Shown: positions 1 through 9,973 of the stretch, piece after piece
How positions within the stretch are numbered: position 1 is the stretch's first letter
Layout of the letters: every line of letters starts with the position of its first letter
From: Liriodendron chinense
Taxonomy: Eukaryota; Streptophyta; Magnoliopsida; Magnoliales; Magnoliaceae
Assembly: GCA_003013855.2 (NCBI GenBank)
Contig: PVNU02002850.1
Coordinates: 2,232,001-2,296,000, forward strand
Length of the DNA: 64,000 nucleotides
Direction: 5' to 3'
The notes under the pieces: generated by a model
What the model was told of the DNA's origin: nothing
Seen by the model: only the letters and a program-made list of their open reading frames with translations
The model's database searches: none
Made by a program: the position numbers and the translations under genes

Positions 1-3000
1 TCTTGGGCAGGAAGCGCTACCTCTTCCGTAATAATAGCAGGGCCTGCCTCAGGAGTAGGGTTAGGGTTTACTGCAGCTACAGCACTGACAGGGTCGGCAA
101 GAGGGGGATCTTCAGCTTGAGGCTCACCGTCAATGTCCATAGGGATGGGTCCTGTGTCTGCTTCGGGAACAGATTTCTCGTATATTGGCTCGTTACCTTC
201 ACCTTCTTCCGTAGGACGATCTCCGCTGAGGCCTGCCTGCGAACTCATCTCCCCTTCCTCCCTTGGTCCACTCGCGTCGTCAGTCGGGACACTGCCGGCA
301 GCCTGGGACAGTCGGCTCCGTGCCTTCTCAGCCCTGTACAGCTTCAACAGGTCCTTTATTTTCTTTCCTCCATCAGTAACGGGGACGCGGTGAGCGGTCT
401 TTACTCGAGGCCCAGAACGCTCAGGAGACGGTTCAGAATCACTATCCCCGGGAACAGAACGTCTGGATAGACTCGTCCGACTCGCTGGACTCTGACCGCG
501 ACCCCCCTGACCACCGGTTGATGGGGTACCTACTGCCGCAGCATCACCCTCTCCCCCACCCTCGCCATCACCCTCTCCACCCTCTCTGATGATCTCCTCG
601 CCACCATCACCCCCTCCATCATTGCCATCATCATCATTATCATCCCCTCCATCGTCATCACCGGCATCCTCCTCTCCACCGGCATCCCCCGCCACGTCGG
701 CCTCATCATCATCATCATCACCAATATCGTAACGCTCTCTCTGTCCCTCTGTCATGGGACCAACGAGTGGGGAATCCGGATTCCCTTGCAGTGTGATCCT
801 CTGGCCATAAGCGACCCACCCTTCAAGCGTGTGCTCGGGTTTCTCATGATCTGTTATAACATTCAGAGAGGTCATAAGATTCTGCACGCCCGGAGTAGCC
901 AATTGATGAAGCGGCTCTTCCACATAGCCCAAGCCGTCAACAGGAGCGGGATTGACAATCGGAGGAGAAACAAAAACAGGGTCGGCTACGTGTCGATTGT
1001 TCCGGATTAGGGAATATTGGTGTGCCCACCACCTCATCCACCCGTACGTGGCACCCGGAGTATACTCTGTACCCGAGACAATGAAGGAACAGCCCGACCC
1101 GGTTAGCAAGAGTTGACGCCATATCCACTTCCAGTGAATCGGTCCTGTGCCATAGGCTCGCTGCTCTCGCGTCACCGGTTCAAGAGTTTCTGGTACCCCC
1201 TGGTCGTAACCAAATTGGCAAGCGAATCGGTTCGGGTAATACGGCTCTCTTCAAAACTCAGCCCCCTCCCTCAAAGGCAACGAACTCAGGCGAATGGACA
1301 CTAAGAACGAGCGCTGATAAGAACTAAGACTCTCATCATCATCGAGCAAGTCTGGATCCTCACTGTTGGTCCCGGAGAAAAGGAAGAAGTCGACGTCATC
1401 ATGATGAGCTATCTTTGCCTCGATAGTCGTCAAGTTTCCGCTGATCATCTTCCGCTTCTGAAAGGCATGCAGCGGAACCGACCCCCTCCGGATGAAGTCC
1501 TTGAGTTCTATGCCATAGACCCATGAGAAGTAAACCCCGAGCCATCCCGAAAAGAAATGCCACCCGCAATAAGAAGAATTTAGTCCAAAGGAAGCCGAGC
1601 CCTTGTTGCTGATGACACCGCCAAAGGCCCGATATATAGAGCACAATACCACCGGGGCCAATGCATAGTGATGGCCGTTAGCCAGACTCCCTGCTACAGC
1701 GAAGCAGGAGACTCTCACACTATCTGCCTGCTTAGAGATCGGAAGGGCCACACAGCATAACTAGTAGGCTAAGAACCCAGCGAGTTCGCAAATGGGAGAT
1801 AGCTTGTTTGGCTGCGGGACCTTTTTCTTCATCTTGGCCTCCAAAATCAATTTATCCCTGCGGCCTTCATCATACGATCCATAATCCTAGGCTGAAAAGA
1901 GAAAGGGAAACATCAATAAAAGAGAGAAGACAAAATGAAATAAAAGCACGGGATTCAAGTGAAGAAACTCACTTCAGACCATAACTGAAGTAAATCAGCC
2001 AGTCCTCAAAAGGCACTTTGTCTCTGGAGCCCAGGAATTGAGGCAACTCCGCAAACAATTCATAGCAGACTTCAGAGTAGAAACCTTCATCGACGCCCTT
2101 TTTCTTCTTAGATAGCTCCTCGTCGCTGGGCGTCCATTCATCGTAAATTCTGCCACGGATGGGGAGGCCGGCTATTCGATACAAGTCCCAGAGCGATATG
2201 CTCATTTCCCATTACGGCAGGTGGAAGGAGTTTGTAATAGAGCTCCAGTGATTCAGGAACCCCTTGTAGATGCACGGTTCTCGATAAAAGTAGCTCGACG
2301 TCGCCTGAATGGCCCGCAGGAGACCCACTTGCTTCAAAGTCTCTTCATGCTGCTCGACTATTCGGCTGGCCCAAGCTTCATAGCCAAGGTGAGGACTCAG
2401 ATGTCCTCGGGTCCTGAACCCCCCGGTCGGCCAAATTTTCATGTCGGACAGAGGGCGAAACCTTTGGCGTAAGGTCTCGTAGTAGTGTGTTGGAAAGGGT
2501 AGGTGGGGGTCGTGGTTTGGCTCCAAAAATATCATGTCTTTCTCCCCAAGGACAGACTGCAGTGTACTGTTCTTGGATACGGCACAGTTGACGAATGTGT
2601 CTGGAATGGACGTCCAGGAGTCGACGTTGTAAAATGAGTTTGTGCGACACACATCAGATGGCTCGATGCTCGGTAGAGAGCGATATCTCTGAAAGCTCTT
2701 GGGAAATCGGATGATTTGATTTGTGTAGGGGTTATGGATCACAAGAGATGACACCGCCAGCTTCGCGGAGGACCAGACAACCCTCATTCTATAAGACTTC
2801 GACTTGGCTTGATTCTCCATGTAGACCTGCTTGGCGCTTTTTCCAGTCGTCTTCGGGCGACCTCGTTTGGTAAACTGAGTAGGCACAGCTGGGCTCGCTT
2901 CACCCTCTTCGGACCCAACAACCTCGTCGGTCCGAAAACCTTGCAAAGGAGCGTACCACGCATCCCACTCTTCTTAAGTGCCCTCATCAGGAGGGGTCGG

Positions 3001-3222
3001 TAGGGCCTTGTCGCAGAAGATCTTCCGCTGCACATTCTTCGGAAGAGTCAAAATGCGTTCATAAAAGTTGAACGTCTCCGGAGGAAGGAACCATTGCGGA
3101 TTCTCAGCCGACGGCCTGGAAACCTGCTTAATGGCGGCGCGCTTGCGCTTTGACAGAGTCTGGGGTGGACCCGAAGGACCGGCTTGTGAAGGATTGCTAG
3201 CCATTATAATCTGCAACGGCAT
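1..3222 (-). pseudogene. Plant mobile domain (PMD) gene, decayed, runs off left edge
   Basis: Plant mobile domain proteins are plant-specific; the family includes MAIN/MAIL1 and many transposon-borne copies. Exon 1 (3222 to about 1973) starts at ATG 3222 or, more naturally, at an inner ATG six codons later (MASNPSQ). It holds a basic N-terminus and the PMD-like string MSISLWDLYRIAGLPI. Exon 2 (about 1886 to the left edge) holds SLANGHHYAL, CSIYRAFGG and NRFACQFGYDQGVP, all typical of PMD proteins. A long Asp/Gly/Glu-rich tail follows (about 757 to 540), then a Ser/Pro/Glu-rich stretch still open at base 1. Four in-frame stops break the reading: TAA 2974-2976, TAA 2212-2214, TAG 1761-1763, TGA 1251-1253. 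Apart from these, frame is kept across each exon, so decay looks recent and by point mutation. Family assignment is from remembered motifs. Confidence 0.72.
1887..1972 (-). other. Probable intron of the PMD pseudogene
   Basis: The reading frame changes between the two halves of the PMD gene. A donor-like GTGAGT starts at 1972 and a CCTAG acceptor ends at 1887, giving about 86 bp, a normal plant intron size. The two flanking frames do not join exactly: one base appears to be missing at the donor (AAGTGAGT where AAG|GTGAGT is expected). Position is inferred from frame and splice motifs only. Confidence 0.45.
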
Positions 3223-3594
3223 GAAGAAGGCTTAAGTACAGGGCAAAGGGAAAATGTTCGCATAAAATCGATCGAACATTCACAGAATCCAAAGGGATAT
3301 AAAGCAGCAGGTGAACAAAGTACAAGCGCCAATCCAGGCCTTGGCAGAACGCATTCAAAACCAATGAAAAAGAAATAAAGCGACAACATTCACAACCACA
3401 ACACCGTCATCACAAACACAAGCGAGGAAAGACAGAAGTAAAGCAGAAAGATATGATTAGCATTCATCAACCATGAGGACAATTCTAAATGTCTAAATTG
3501 TTATGTCAACCGTTTAAATGATTAGAAATTAACAATCAATGTAAAATGACTCAAAATTGCGGGGACCCCTCCCCAAAGCCAAAAAGCGAGGATC
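3223..3594. other. No gene seen; leader side of PMD pseudogene
   Basis: A/T-rich sequence between the PMD start and the next coding remnant. Only short, unconvincing ORFs occur, and no repeat or promoter motif stands out. Confidence 0.4.
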
Positions 3595-4178
3595 TCAATC
3601 CTGCACCAGCGGAAGAACCCGAGCTCTCAACTCGTCGAGCTTCACCTGGACCTAGGCTTCCTTGAAGATCAAGTCCATTAGGATGGAAATGCATTGTTGC
3701 ACGAAATCAAAGTTTAGGTGCTCGGCATTGGCGTAATTCCTTATGATGGAGACGTCGATTGCCAGATTGTCATGCTCCCGTAGAGCCTCCCTGACCATCC
3801 TCCAGATGCCAGCTCGGCGATCCGGATACTCGGCTCCGCCAATGGGACAAGCTAAGCTAGAAATCGTCTGCTCTCCCTCTTTTCCTCCTTCAGGGAGTTA
3901 AGCCGTTTCGACAGGGATAAGAAAGAAGCGGCCAGAGAAGGCTCCGGCGCCTCGAGGATAGCCAATTCTTTCAAGAAGGAAGAATCGCCGATGAAGCTAG
4001 AAATGGCCTCCTTATGCTCGTCAGAAATGGAGGCCATCAGCGAGACATTCTGGATAGCTTGAAGAATAGGGCGGGAGTCCGCGCCCAGTTGGGTCAAGGC
4101 TTTGGCCACCTCGTCACGCCGACCAGCGAGAGATGACCAAGTCTCAGGGTGGTCCAGAGCGCCCAGAAGCCGCCTCAT
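3595..4178 (-). pseudogene. Unrecognised small protein remnant, coiled-coil-like
   Basis: I do not recognise this protein. A 108-codon ORF (4178 to 3852) begins MRRLLGALDHPETW and is rich in Leu, Glu, Lys and Arg towards its end, as in a helical or coiled-coil segment. Another frame then reads sensibly from about 3855 to TGA 3595-3597, with strings such as REALREHDNLAIDVSI and HLNFDFVQQCISIL, and one in-frame TAG near 3660. This suggests one protein of about 190 residues broken by a frameshift and a stop. It lies upstream of the PMD pseudogene on the same strand, so it may be part of the same antisense unit. It could also be chance. Confidence 0.35.
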
Positions 4179-4389
4179 ACAGTCTCAGGCCGCGTGTAGA
4201 GAAGCACGAGTTATGGCCATCGTCTGCTAAAAACAAGACGGATGAACCAATGAGGCAATCCGACAAAAGAAAAGAAGGAAAAAGCACGTGAAGCTACTCG
4301 CGTAAAGTCAGAAAGGCTAAGAAAAGACATGCAAAGGTATGCTCGAAACATCACTTAAATTAGCCACTAGAATTGCCCATTAAGCTAAT

Positions 4390-4893
4390 GTGATCTGGAA
4401 ATTCTTAAGTGCGTGAGACCCTACGCCTCCCTAGGACAACTGGCACGCATACGCAAATATGAAGCGGAGGTATAGGGGCTCACACCCTTTAAAGACACGG
4501 CAAATCGCCAGGATAAAGTTCGCAAAAAATCCCAAATTCCACCAAGTCTTATGGGCTAGGTGCGTGAGGCTTCACACACCCTAATGATGTTCAGAGGCTG
4601 TCAGTTTGAATTTGAGGGTGCGTAAGGACCATGCACCCGAAATAACAGCCCCAAATATCATGAGCAATGATCAAATGAACCCGAATGTGAGCGCGTTAAG
4701 CCATGATAAGCGTACTTGATTAGGACACCAAAATTGGGCAATTTCTCAACCTCAGAAATCAGTACGCGTCGGCCTTGACACGTTCAACAATTGGGCCAAC
4801 TTAATAAGTTTGAGAATGTACGTGCGAGATCCAGCATATGTAACAAATTCAGCGAATTTCACCAAGTCCCAAAATCGCACGCGCAGAGCCCAG
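4390..4893. repeat. Degenerate GCG-palindrome array, left half split by E1
   Basis: Recurring short blocks such as GTGCGTGAGGCTTCACACAC, TACGCGTCGG and CGCACGCGC recur every 50-70 bp, embedded in A/T-rich filler that includes CAAATTCCACCAAGTC. The same filler and cleaner GCGCGTC blocks resume at 12051, directly after E1, so this is the left part of one array. The left part is more eroded. Confidence 0.55.
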
Positions 4894-5150
4894 TGTTGAG
4901 CTCTTAATTGTGCATATTTTAACCCCAATTCATCACTCATTATGCATGGTTTTCATAATTTAAAGACTAATCAAATACATATTTTGTGGTTGTAGAAATG
5001 AGAGTTACTTTGCCCAATTGATGACCAAAAGAGCTGATTTAGAAGCTTGGAAGCAGACCCAAGGAGGGCTGAAGGAAGAAGGAAGCAAAGAAAGAAGCAA
5101 AGAAAGAAGAAAATAGAAGAAAGAAAGGAAGAAAACAAGAAGAAAAAGAG

Positions 5151-5260
5151 ACCGACCGGTCTTGACCGGTCGGCCATGCTTGCTGGAGTAATGCCAAAGA
5201 GGGCCTGACCGGTCGTGACCGGTCGGCCAGCCCTGTCTGACCGGTCGTGACCGGTTGGCC
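5151..5260. promoter_or_regulatory. ACCGGT palindrome array in E1 5' LTR U3
   Basis: Three copies of an inverted repeat of the form GACCGGTC-tt/gt-GACCGGTC lie about 0.8 kb upstream of the TATA box. Each half-site is itself a palindrome. The 3' LTR equivalent is at 10231-10340, also three units but differently arranged. Function is unknown: candidate protein-binding array, or hairpins in the 3' end of the transcript. Confidence 0.6.
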
Positions 5261-6040
5261 ATGCAAGTTTCAGATTCCAGATTCTAAAACAGCAATGTAT
5301 TCCCGCACCTGGTTTTTTCGACCAGTTTTCTGAGCCGATCTTGATGATATTTGGAAATCCAATACATCCATGTCGAAGAAGAACTCGACGCCGAACTAAC
5401 CCAAGTGGTTTCGTGTCGATCAAAGTTACGGATTGATCGTGGTGACCAAAACAATACGAACTGTCCAGAAAGTTCTAGATTTCGCTGTTCCACTCTGGGC
5501 CGGTCCAGGTGGCCCATCATTGAGGATATGAAAAATCTACTTTGACCATCTTTTAGACCACATCCATATATAAATAACCACAAAAGTTTCAGATCAAAAG
5601 GGTGTGTGGTTTGATCGTACCGGTTGAAGAAAGATGGACCATCCAGAAAGCTCCAACTGCGCAGAGTTTATAAAAGCCCTAATTGTTCTAATTTTTGGAC
5701 CACATTCTAAGATCTTTTTGGACAATCTAATCCATCTATCATGTAGAGGAGGAAGTTTTCTACTAATGTTCAAAATTTGAGATCAATCGGACCTCTGTAC
5801 ACTCCGGAGCGTTGAAAGCAAGATGACTGGTTCTGAAGGTACCCGAAGTGCGCGATTTTGAGAGGCGGTCGGTGATGTGATTGGTGGGCCCATTCAGAGG
5901 ACAATCTTGGAAATCTAAATCATCAATGAGGAAGATCACATTACAAGGAAGCAACAAATCAATTTTGAAGGCAATCCGACCATTGGTTAAGCCGTACCAA
6001 GCGAAACAAATTCTGCTATGTTGCTGTACTATTGCTGCAC

Positions 6041-6048
6041 TATAAAAG
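6041..6048 (+). promoter_or_regulatory. TATA box of E1 5' LTR
   Basis: TATAAAAG within GCACTATAAAAGGGGG. The same box, at the equivalent place, is at 11111 in the 3' LTR. Transcription would start about 30 bp downstream, defining the U3/R border. Confidence 0.7.
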
Positions 6049-6188
6049 GGGGTGCTCTCTTCTATTCCAGGGCAACCAAGGACGTGGGGAGCAAGGAGTT
6101 CAAGTCATAGGAGGCTTCCTAGCCTCCTCCAGCTAGTTTTTCTTCCTTTTCTTAGTTCTAGTTTTTAATATGCTTTTTATTAGCTAAT

Positions 6189-6208
6189 CTCTTAGCTAGA
6201 GCTAAGAG
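6189..6208. other. Conserved R/U5 hairpin in E1 LTR
   Basis: CTCTTAGCTAGAGCTAAGAG is a perfect inverted repeat. Equivalents occur in all other Athila-type LTRs: 11269-11288, 17629-17650, 22840-22861, 31376-31397, 43362-43383, 52159-52180 and 63143-63160. It lies downstream of the TATA box, so it should be transcribed. Confidence 0.65.
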
Positions 6209-6975
6209 GTGAACCTTATAGTTTTCTTAGATTGTTTAATTCGTTTTATTGGTTTTTAGTTTGGAATTCATGATTATGAACTAAGGTTTGAAGTTTATAC
6301 AAGTTTTTAAGTAATTTTTCTTAGTCTTGTGATGACTCACGGATGTTTGGATGAATTACTTAGCCTCTTAATTCGTTTGCAACGGTCTAGACCTGTATGA
6401 TCTGAGGAATCGGAGTGCGCTCTAGTACAAAGCTCTTCGTGAAGGGACTTCCTACCAAAGTTCTATTTTTCTGTTTTTCTGGAATATGTATGGACTGTGT
6501 ATGTGATTTGAATCCAGTTCAAGTCCTGATCTAGCCTTGTCTTGTGAGAGGACTTGAGGATGGTTATGATTGTGAACTGGACCTTTTGGAAAGGGGAATG
6601 ACCTATGCAATTGAGCATGCTCAGCTCAGCCTTCATTGAGTGAATCCTATGCATAGAACTTACATATGACAGACTGTTTGGTTTAACAGCTCTATCATCC
6701 GACTAGATAGACAGGAATGTCGATTCTAGTTGAGAAAGTAAGAAACCATAGCGAATTATGCATCTAAGAAGAGCTATAAGTGGATCCTTGATGCTCTAGT
6801 TATCTTTTCATTATTAGATTTACTATTTTATGTTCAAAACCAATTTCACAAACCTCTTTGATTCTAGTTATTAGGATAGTTAGAATTGTTTACTTCCTTC
6901 CCTGTGGATCGACCTCGGTCTTACCGAGATTATTACTACATCGCAACCCTACACTTGGGGAAGCGAACAAGTTTT

Positions 6976-6993
6976 TGGCGCCGTTGCCGGGGA
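6976..6993 (+). other. E1 primer-binding site (tRNA-Asp type)
   Basis: TGGCGCCGTTGCCGGGGA is complementary to the 3' end of plant tRNA-Asp, as is usual for Athila-lineage elements. It starts 6 bp after the LTR end, the same gap as in E3 and E4. Confidence 0.88.
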
Positions 6994-7235
6994 AGAGGTT
7001 AAACGGTTCTAATTGTTCTAGTAACTATAGAGTAGTCTTAGTTAGGTAGGATTTTCAGTTTTTATAGAAGAAGATTTTCTGATTTTTTTTTCTAGATTAC
7101 TAACAATTTTTTGTTGGATTCTGTAGGACATTGTTGCTGACATATATCTCGCTCTATTGGGTAACATCTCTCCATCTCCCTTCTTTTTGTTCTTTTTTCT
7201 AGATTAGGGCAGTTCCAACTCTTTAAAATCTCATT

Positions 7236-7820
7236 ATGGCTGATTGGAAGTGTGGTGCTTATGCATACCTTTTGGAAGATGAGATGACAGACCATGGAAT
7301 CAAAACTCTTTATGATTGGAACCAATTTAAGCATAAGTATTATTCTGAGAGTAAATCAACCTCCACTACCCCCCAACGTAAGACGCTACGTGATTACTGG
7401 GTTGAAAATAACATGAGTATCCCACCAAGTTTAACAGGAGGTAGGAATAAGAAAAAGGACCGGGGGAGTAATGACCAACCGGTGAAGACATTGCATGATC
7501 ACTAGTATGGTTATGCCTATCAACCATCTTATCAGTCTTCGTCATATAACACGTATGGTCTTCATTGAGAGAGTCCTCACACCTCTAGTCAAGTGGAGGA
7601 TGAGCCAACCATGGATGCCAACAATTATCCTCAAGAGTTTCTTTCTCATGATCCTCAACTGACACGAACTCTTGAGGATACACTGCGAGAGTGTATGGAA
7701 ATAATTGAGCAATGCATACAAAACCTCTCGCCATCTCAAAATATTGAACCCAACTTGGGAACACCGGATCAATCCCCAACAATGAGGAGGATGAGGCTAT
7801 CCAAACCCAACCTTCTCTAG
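7236..7820 (+). pseudogene. E1 ORF, N-terminal half, unrecognised, with stops
   Basis: This is not a protein I recognise. Reading from ATG 7236 (MADWKCGAYAYLLEDEM), one frame runs to 7820 with stops TAG 7503-7505 and TGA 7566-7568. It has a Ser/Thr and basic stretch (about residues 40-85), then a Tyr/Gln/Ser-rich stretch across the first stop, then an acidic part. Near 7772-7778 the sensible reading moves to the frame of the next ORF, so a single indel probably separates two halves of one gene of about 540 codons. It sits where gag would be in an autonomous Athila element. No CCHC knuckle or capsid motif is visible. Confidence 0.5.
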
Positions 7821-7825
7821 ATTTA

Positions 7826-8854
7826 ATGACTAAACTTCTAAGGGATGTAGATCTCAGTGATCCCACCATTACCATCGATTATGGTGAATCAACTATCTCT
7901 TTTAGCTATTCCTATTTGAATGATGAAGAGATTTCAAAGACGGTTGACGAACCCGAGGAATCTGCAAAATCTGAAAGTGATAGTTTGATTGCCTACAATG
8001 AGGGTTTGAAGGATGATTGTGAGTCCATGATTTCTTCTTCCAAAGGGCCGAATGTTTTTGAATCACCGAAAGATATTCTTGCTAGAGAGATGGCCGAAGT
8101 CGATATTTTTAAGTCCTTCCACCAACAACACATGCCGGATTCTATTGTGGAAGAACTCCCTTGGGTTAAAAATTCTGCTTCTTTGGATGATGGGGTGGCA
8201 CAATCTAAAATTTCAAAAGATCAACCAATGCTAGATGATGTGCTTACCACTAAATCTGAAATTTTTTCTTTAGAAGACCTCCCCTCTATAGAGGAGGAAC
8301 TCCTTACCCTTGAAACAGAATTTCCTCAATCACTTAGGGAGAACGAGGACTCTTCATTCGACTCTCTCGATTTCCTAAAGGAATGCATGACCCACCCCTA
8401 TGATTTGGATGATGAGATGATTAAAGAGTTGGATAGTTTGTTAGACATGGTGTCGGTGCCTGAAGAACACCATTCCACTGATTTACACTCTTTACCATGG
8501 TTTGTGGAAGCACCATGCAAATCTGAATTTGTGGAGGAGACAATCCAAACTGAAAAATACTTAATGAATGTCTCTCCACCATCATGGGTTTTTCAACCCA
8601 TTGAAAATTCTGATTGGGAGGACCCGTTTTTAATCAATTACAACCCAATTCAGAACTTGAGGAGATATCTTTTTGCTGCTCTTATCTCCTCCTTACATGC
8701 GTGTGGTGCATACTATGATTGGACTTTCATGAAGAAAAGCACGCATGTATACATTCGAGCAGGACTTTGGATGGTCCTCATGAGAAACCTATTGAAATTC
8801 ATGAAGATCCTGCTCAAATTTGATCATGTAGTCGATCAGACTAATCAAAGGTAG
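7826..8854 (+). CDS. E1 ORF, C-terminal half, unrecognised acidic protein
   Basis: The frame is open for 342 codons from ATG 7826; that ATG is probably internal, because the same frame reads well for about 16 codons upstream (EEDEAIQTQPSLDLM). The protein is strongly acidic and Ser/Leu-rich, with repeated short patterns such as SLEDLPSIEEELLTLE and KSESDSLIAYNEG. No zinc knuckle, protease DSG/DLG, RT or integrase motif is present. The last 40 residues become hydrophobic and basic (from about LLKFMK), which may mark a late frameshift. It could be a diverged gag-like protein, a captured host fragment, or an Athila extra ORF; I cannot choose between these. Retention of 342 open codons next to a decayed N-terminal half is notable. 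Confidence 0.55.
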   Translation: MTKLLRDVDLSDPTITIDYGESTISFSYSYLNDEEISKTVDEPEESAKSESDSLIAYNEGLKDDCESMISSSKGPNVFESPKDILAREMAEVDIFKSFHQQHMPDSIVEELPWVKNSASLDDGVAQSKISKDQPMLDDVLTTKSEIFSLEDLPSIEEELLTLETEFPQSLRENEDSSFDSLDFLKECMTHPYDLDDEMIKELDSLLDMVSVPEEHHSTDLHSLPWFVEAPCKSEFVEETIQTEKYLMNVSPPSWVFQPIENSDWEDPFLINYNPIQNLRRYLFAALISSLHACGAYYDWTFMKKSTHVYIRAGLWMVLMRNLLKFMKILLKFDHVVDQTNQR

Positions 8855-9960
8855 GTAGGTAGGTTAGGATTTCTTTCTGCATTTAGGATTGAATAAGTCT
8901 CATTGAGACAATGGAAGATGCTAGAATTGATCAACTTGCTACCTCAGGTACTCTCGTTCTCACTCTCCTTTGTTTTGTGTCATTGCTCTCATGTCATGCA
9001 TATTGCATATCTTATTACATTGAGGACAATATAAGATTTTGGTTGGGGATGAGATTCCTTAGATGAATCTACTAGCTTTTGTGACATTTCGAGCAATTAT
9101 GTAGAAAATTTTCAATTTTTCTAAAATTCAAAACTCTTTTGGAAAACGTTGTTTCTATGCATTCAAGATGATACGAGTATAAGAAGAGGATATACGAAGT
9201 GAGTGATGTTGCAACCTTTGAATTTCTTTTAATATAATGGTTTTATATGTGAATTCCCCTATTTATGTGAGTGATAGAAAATTTGAACACTTTTACACCT
9301 AGTTCACATTACACGATTTTCATGGGTTGAAAGGATTATGTGATTTGTCGATTAACTATACTTTGATTTAAGGTGTTGAGAAACCAAGTCGGGGTACTTT
9401 GTCCATCCTTGTCCATGGGAAAATAACGAAAGATATGGATTTCTAAAAATCCTATCTAATTTAAAAAGAAAAAGGAAAAGGAAGGATGAAATTGGGAATG
9501 ATGGAAAAATGGTGGAAAATTCCGATTAGGGCTACCTACTACCAACCGGGGGATGGTCTACCCGTAACCAAAGCCAGAAATGGGACGTATTGTGAAAGTC
9601 GTCGGAAGGACGGTAAGACAAATTCCTGTCATAGGCTTGTTGTTGCTCTGTACACCTTGAAATCCATAGTTTAGTTGATCTATGATGAAAATGAGCCCAG
9701 AAACTCATGAGATGAACTTTCACTATGCACACTAGGGTGAATTTGTTCAAGTTCTTCTATTTATCAATCAATCAGTGGGAATTTCATGTAAATACTTATT
9801 ATGTTCTAAGAGTTTAAGGTTTCAACTTCTATCACCTAATTTCTCTGATTTTTATGCTTGTGTGTCTTGGAATGTATAGAAGAATAGTTTCTAGAGGAGA
9901 GTTGGATTTGGAAAATGAAACTTGTTTCACGCATGTTTTGCTCGGGACTAGCAAAATGCT
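8855..9960 (+). other. E1 3' untranslated region with internal purine tract
   Basis: The region matches the 3' regions of E3 (29472-30594), E4 (44242-45367) and E5. Shared blocks include TTGAGGACAAT followed by an internal purine tract GGTTGGGGA (9041-9049), a block around TCCATGGGAAAATAACG (9414 on), and a highly conserved block around CCGGGGGATGGTCTACCCG (9547-9565). A 72-codon antisense frame (9532-9750) covers the last block. Confidence 0.75.
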
Positions 9961-9973
9961 GGTTGGGGGGGTG
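9961..9973 (+). other. E1 polypurine tract
   Basis: GGTTGGGGGGGTG immediately precedes the 3' LTR, the expected position of the plus-strand primer. The preceding motif GCTCGGGACTAGCAAAATGC is shared with E3, E4, E5 and E6. Confidence 0.85.

Larger units (their letters stand above)
4894..6969 (+). repeat. E1 5' LTR
   Basis: TG...CA LTR. U3 has an A/G-rich tract (5080-5150) and three ACCGGT palindrome units (5151-5260). TATAAAAG is at 6041. Downstream lie two hairpins, GGAGGCT/AGCCTCC (6110-6127) and CTCTTAGCTAGAGCTAAGAG (6189-6208). The last 65 bp contain the CTCGGT/ACCGAG hairpin shared by all Athila-type LTRs here. Confidence 0.95.

Noticed and set aside
530..724. Met-rich minus-strand ORF
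   Set aside because: It is the out-of-frame shadow of the acidic tail of the PMD gene.
5005..5423. Overlapping ORFs with RPV/DRS repeats in LTRs (also 10051-10346, 30792-31004, 43887-44112, 63409-63850)
   Set aside because: They are readings of the ACCGGT palindromes and of A/G-rich tracts, present on both strands and with no conserved frame between subfamilies.
6976..6993. tRNA-Asp gene fragment
   Set aside because: Only the 18-bp complement of the tRNA 3' end is present, beside an LTR; it is a primer-binding site.
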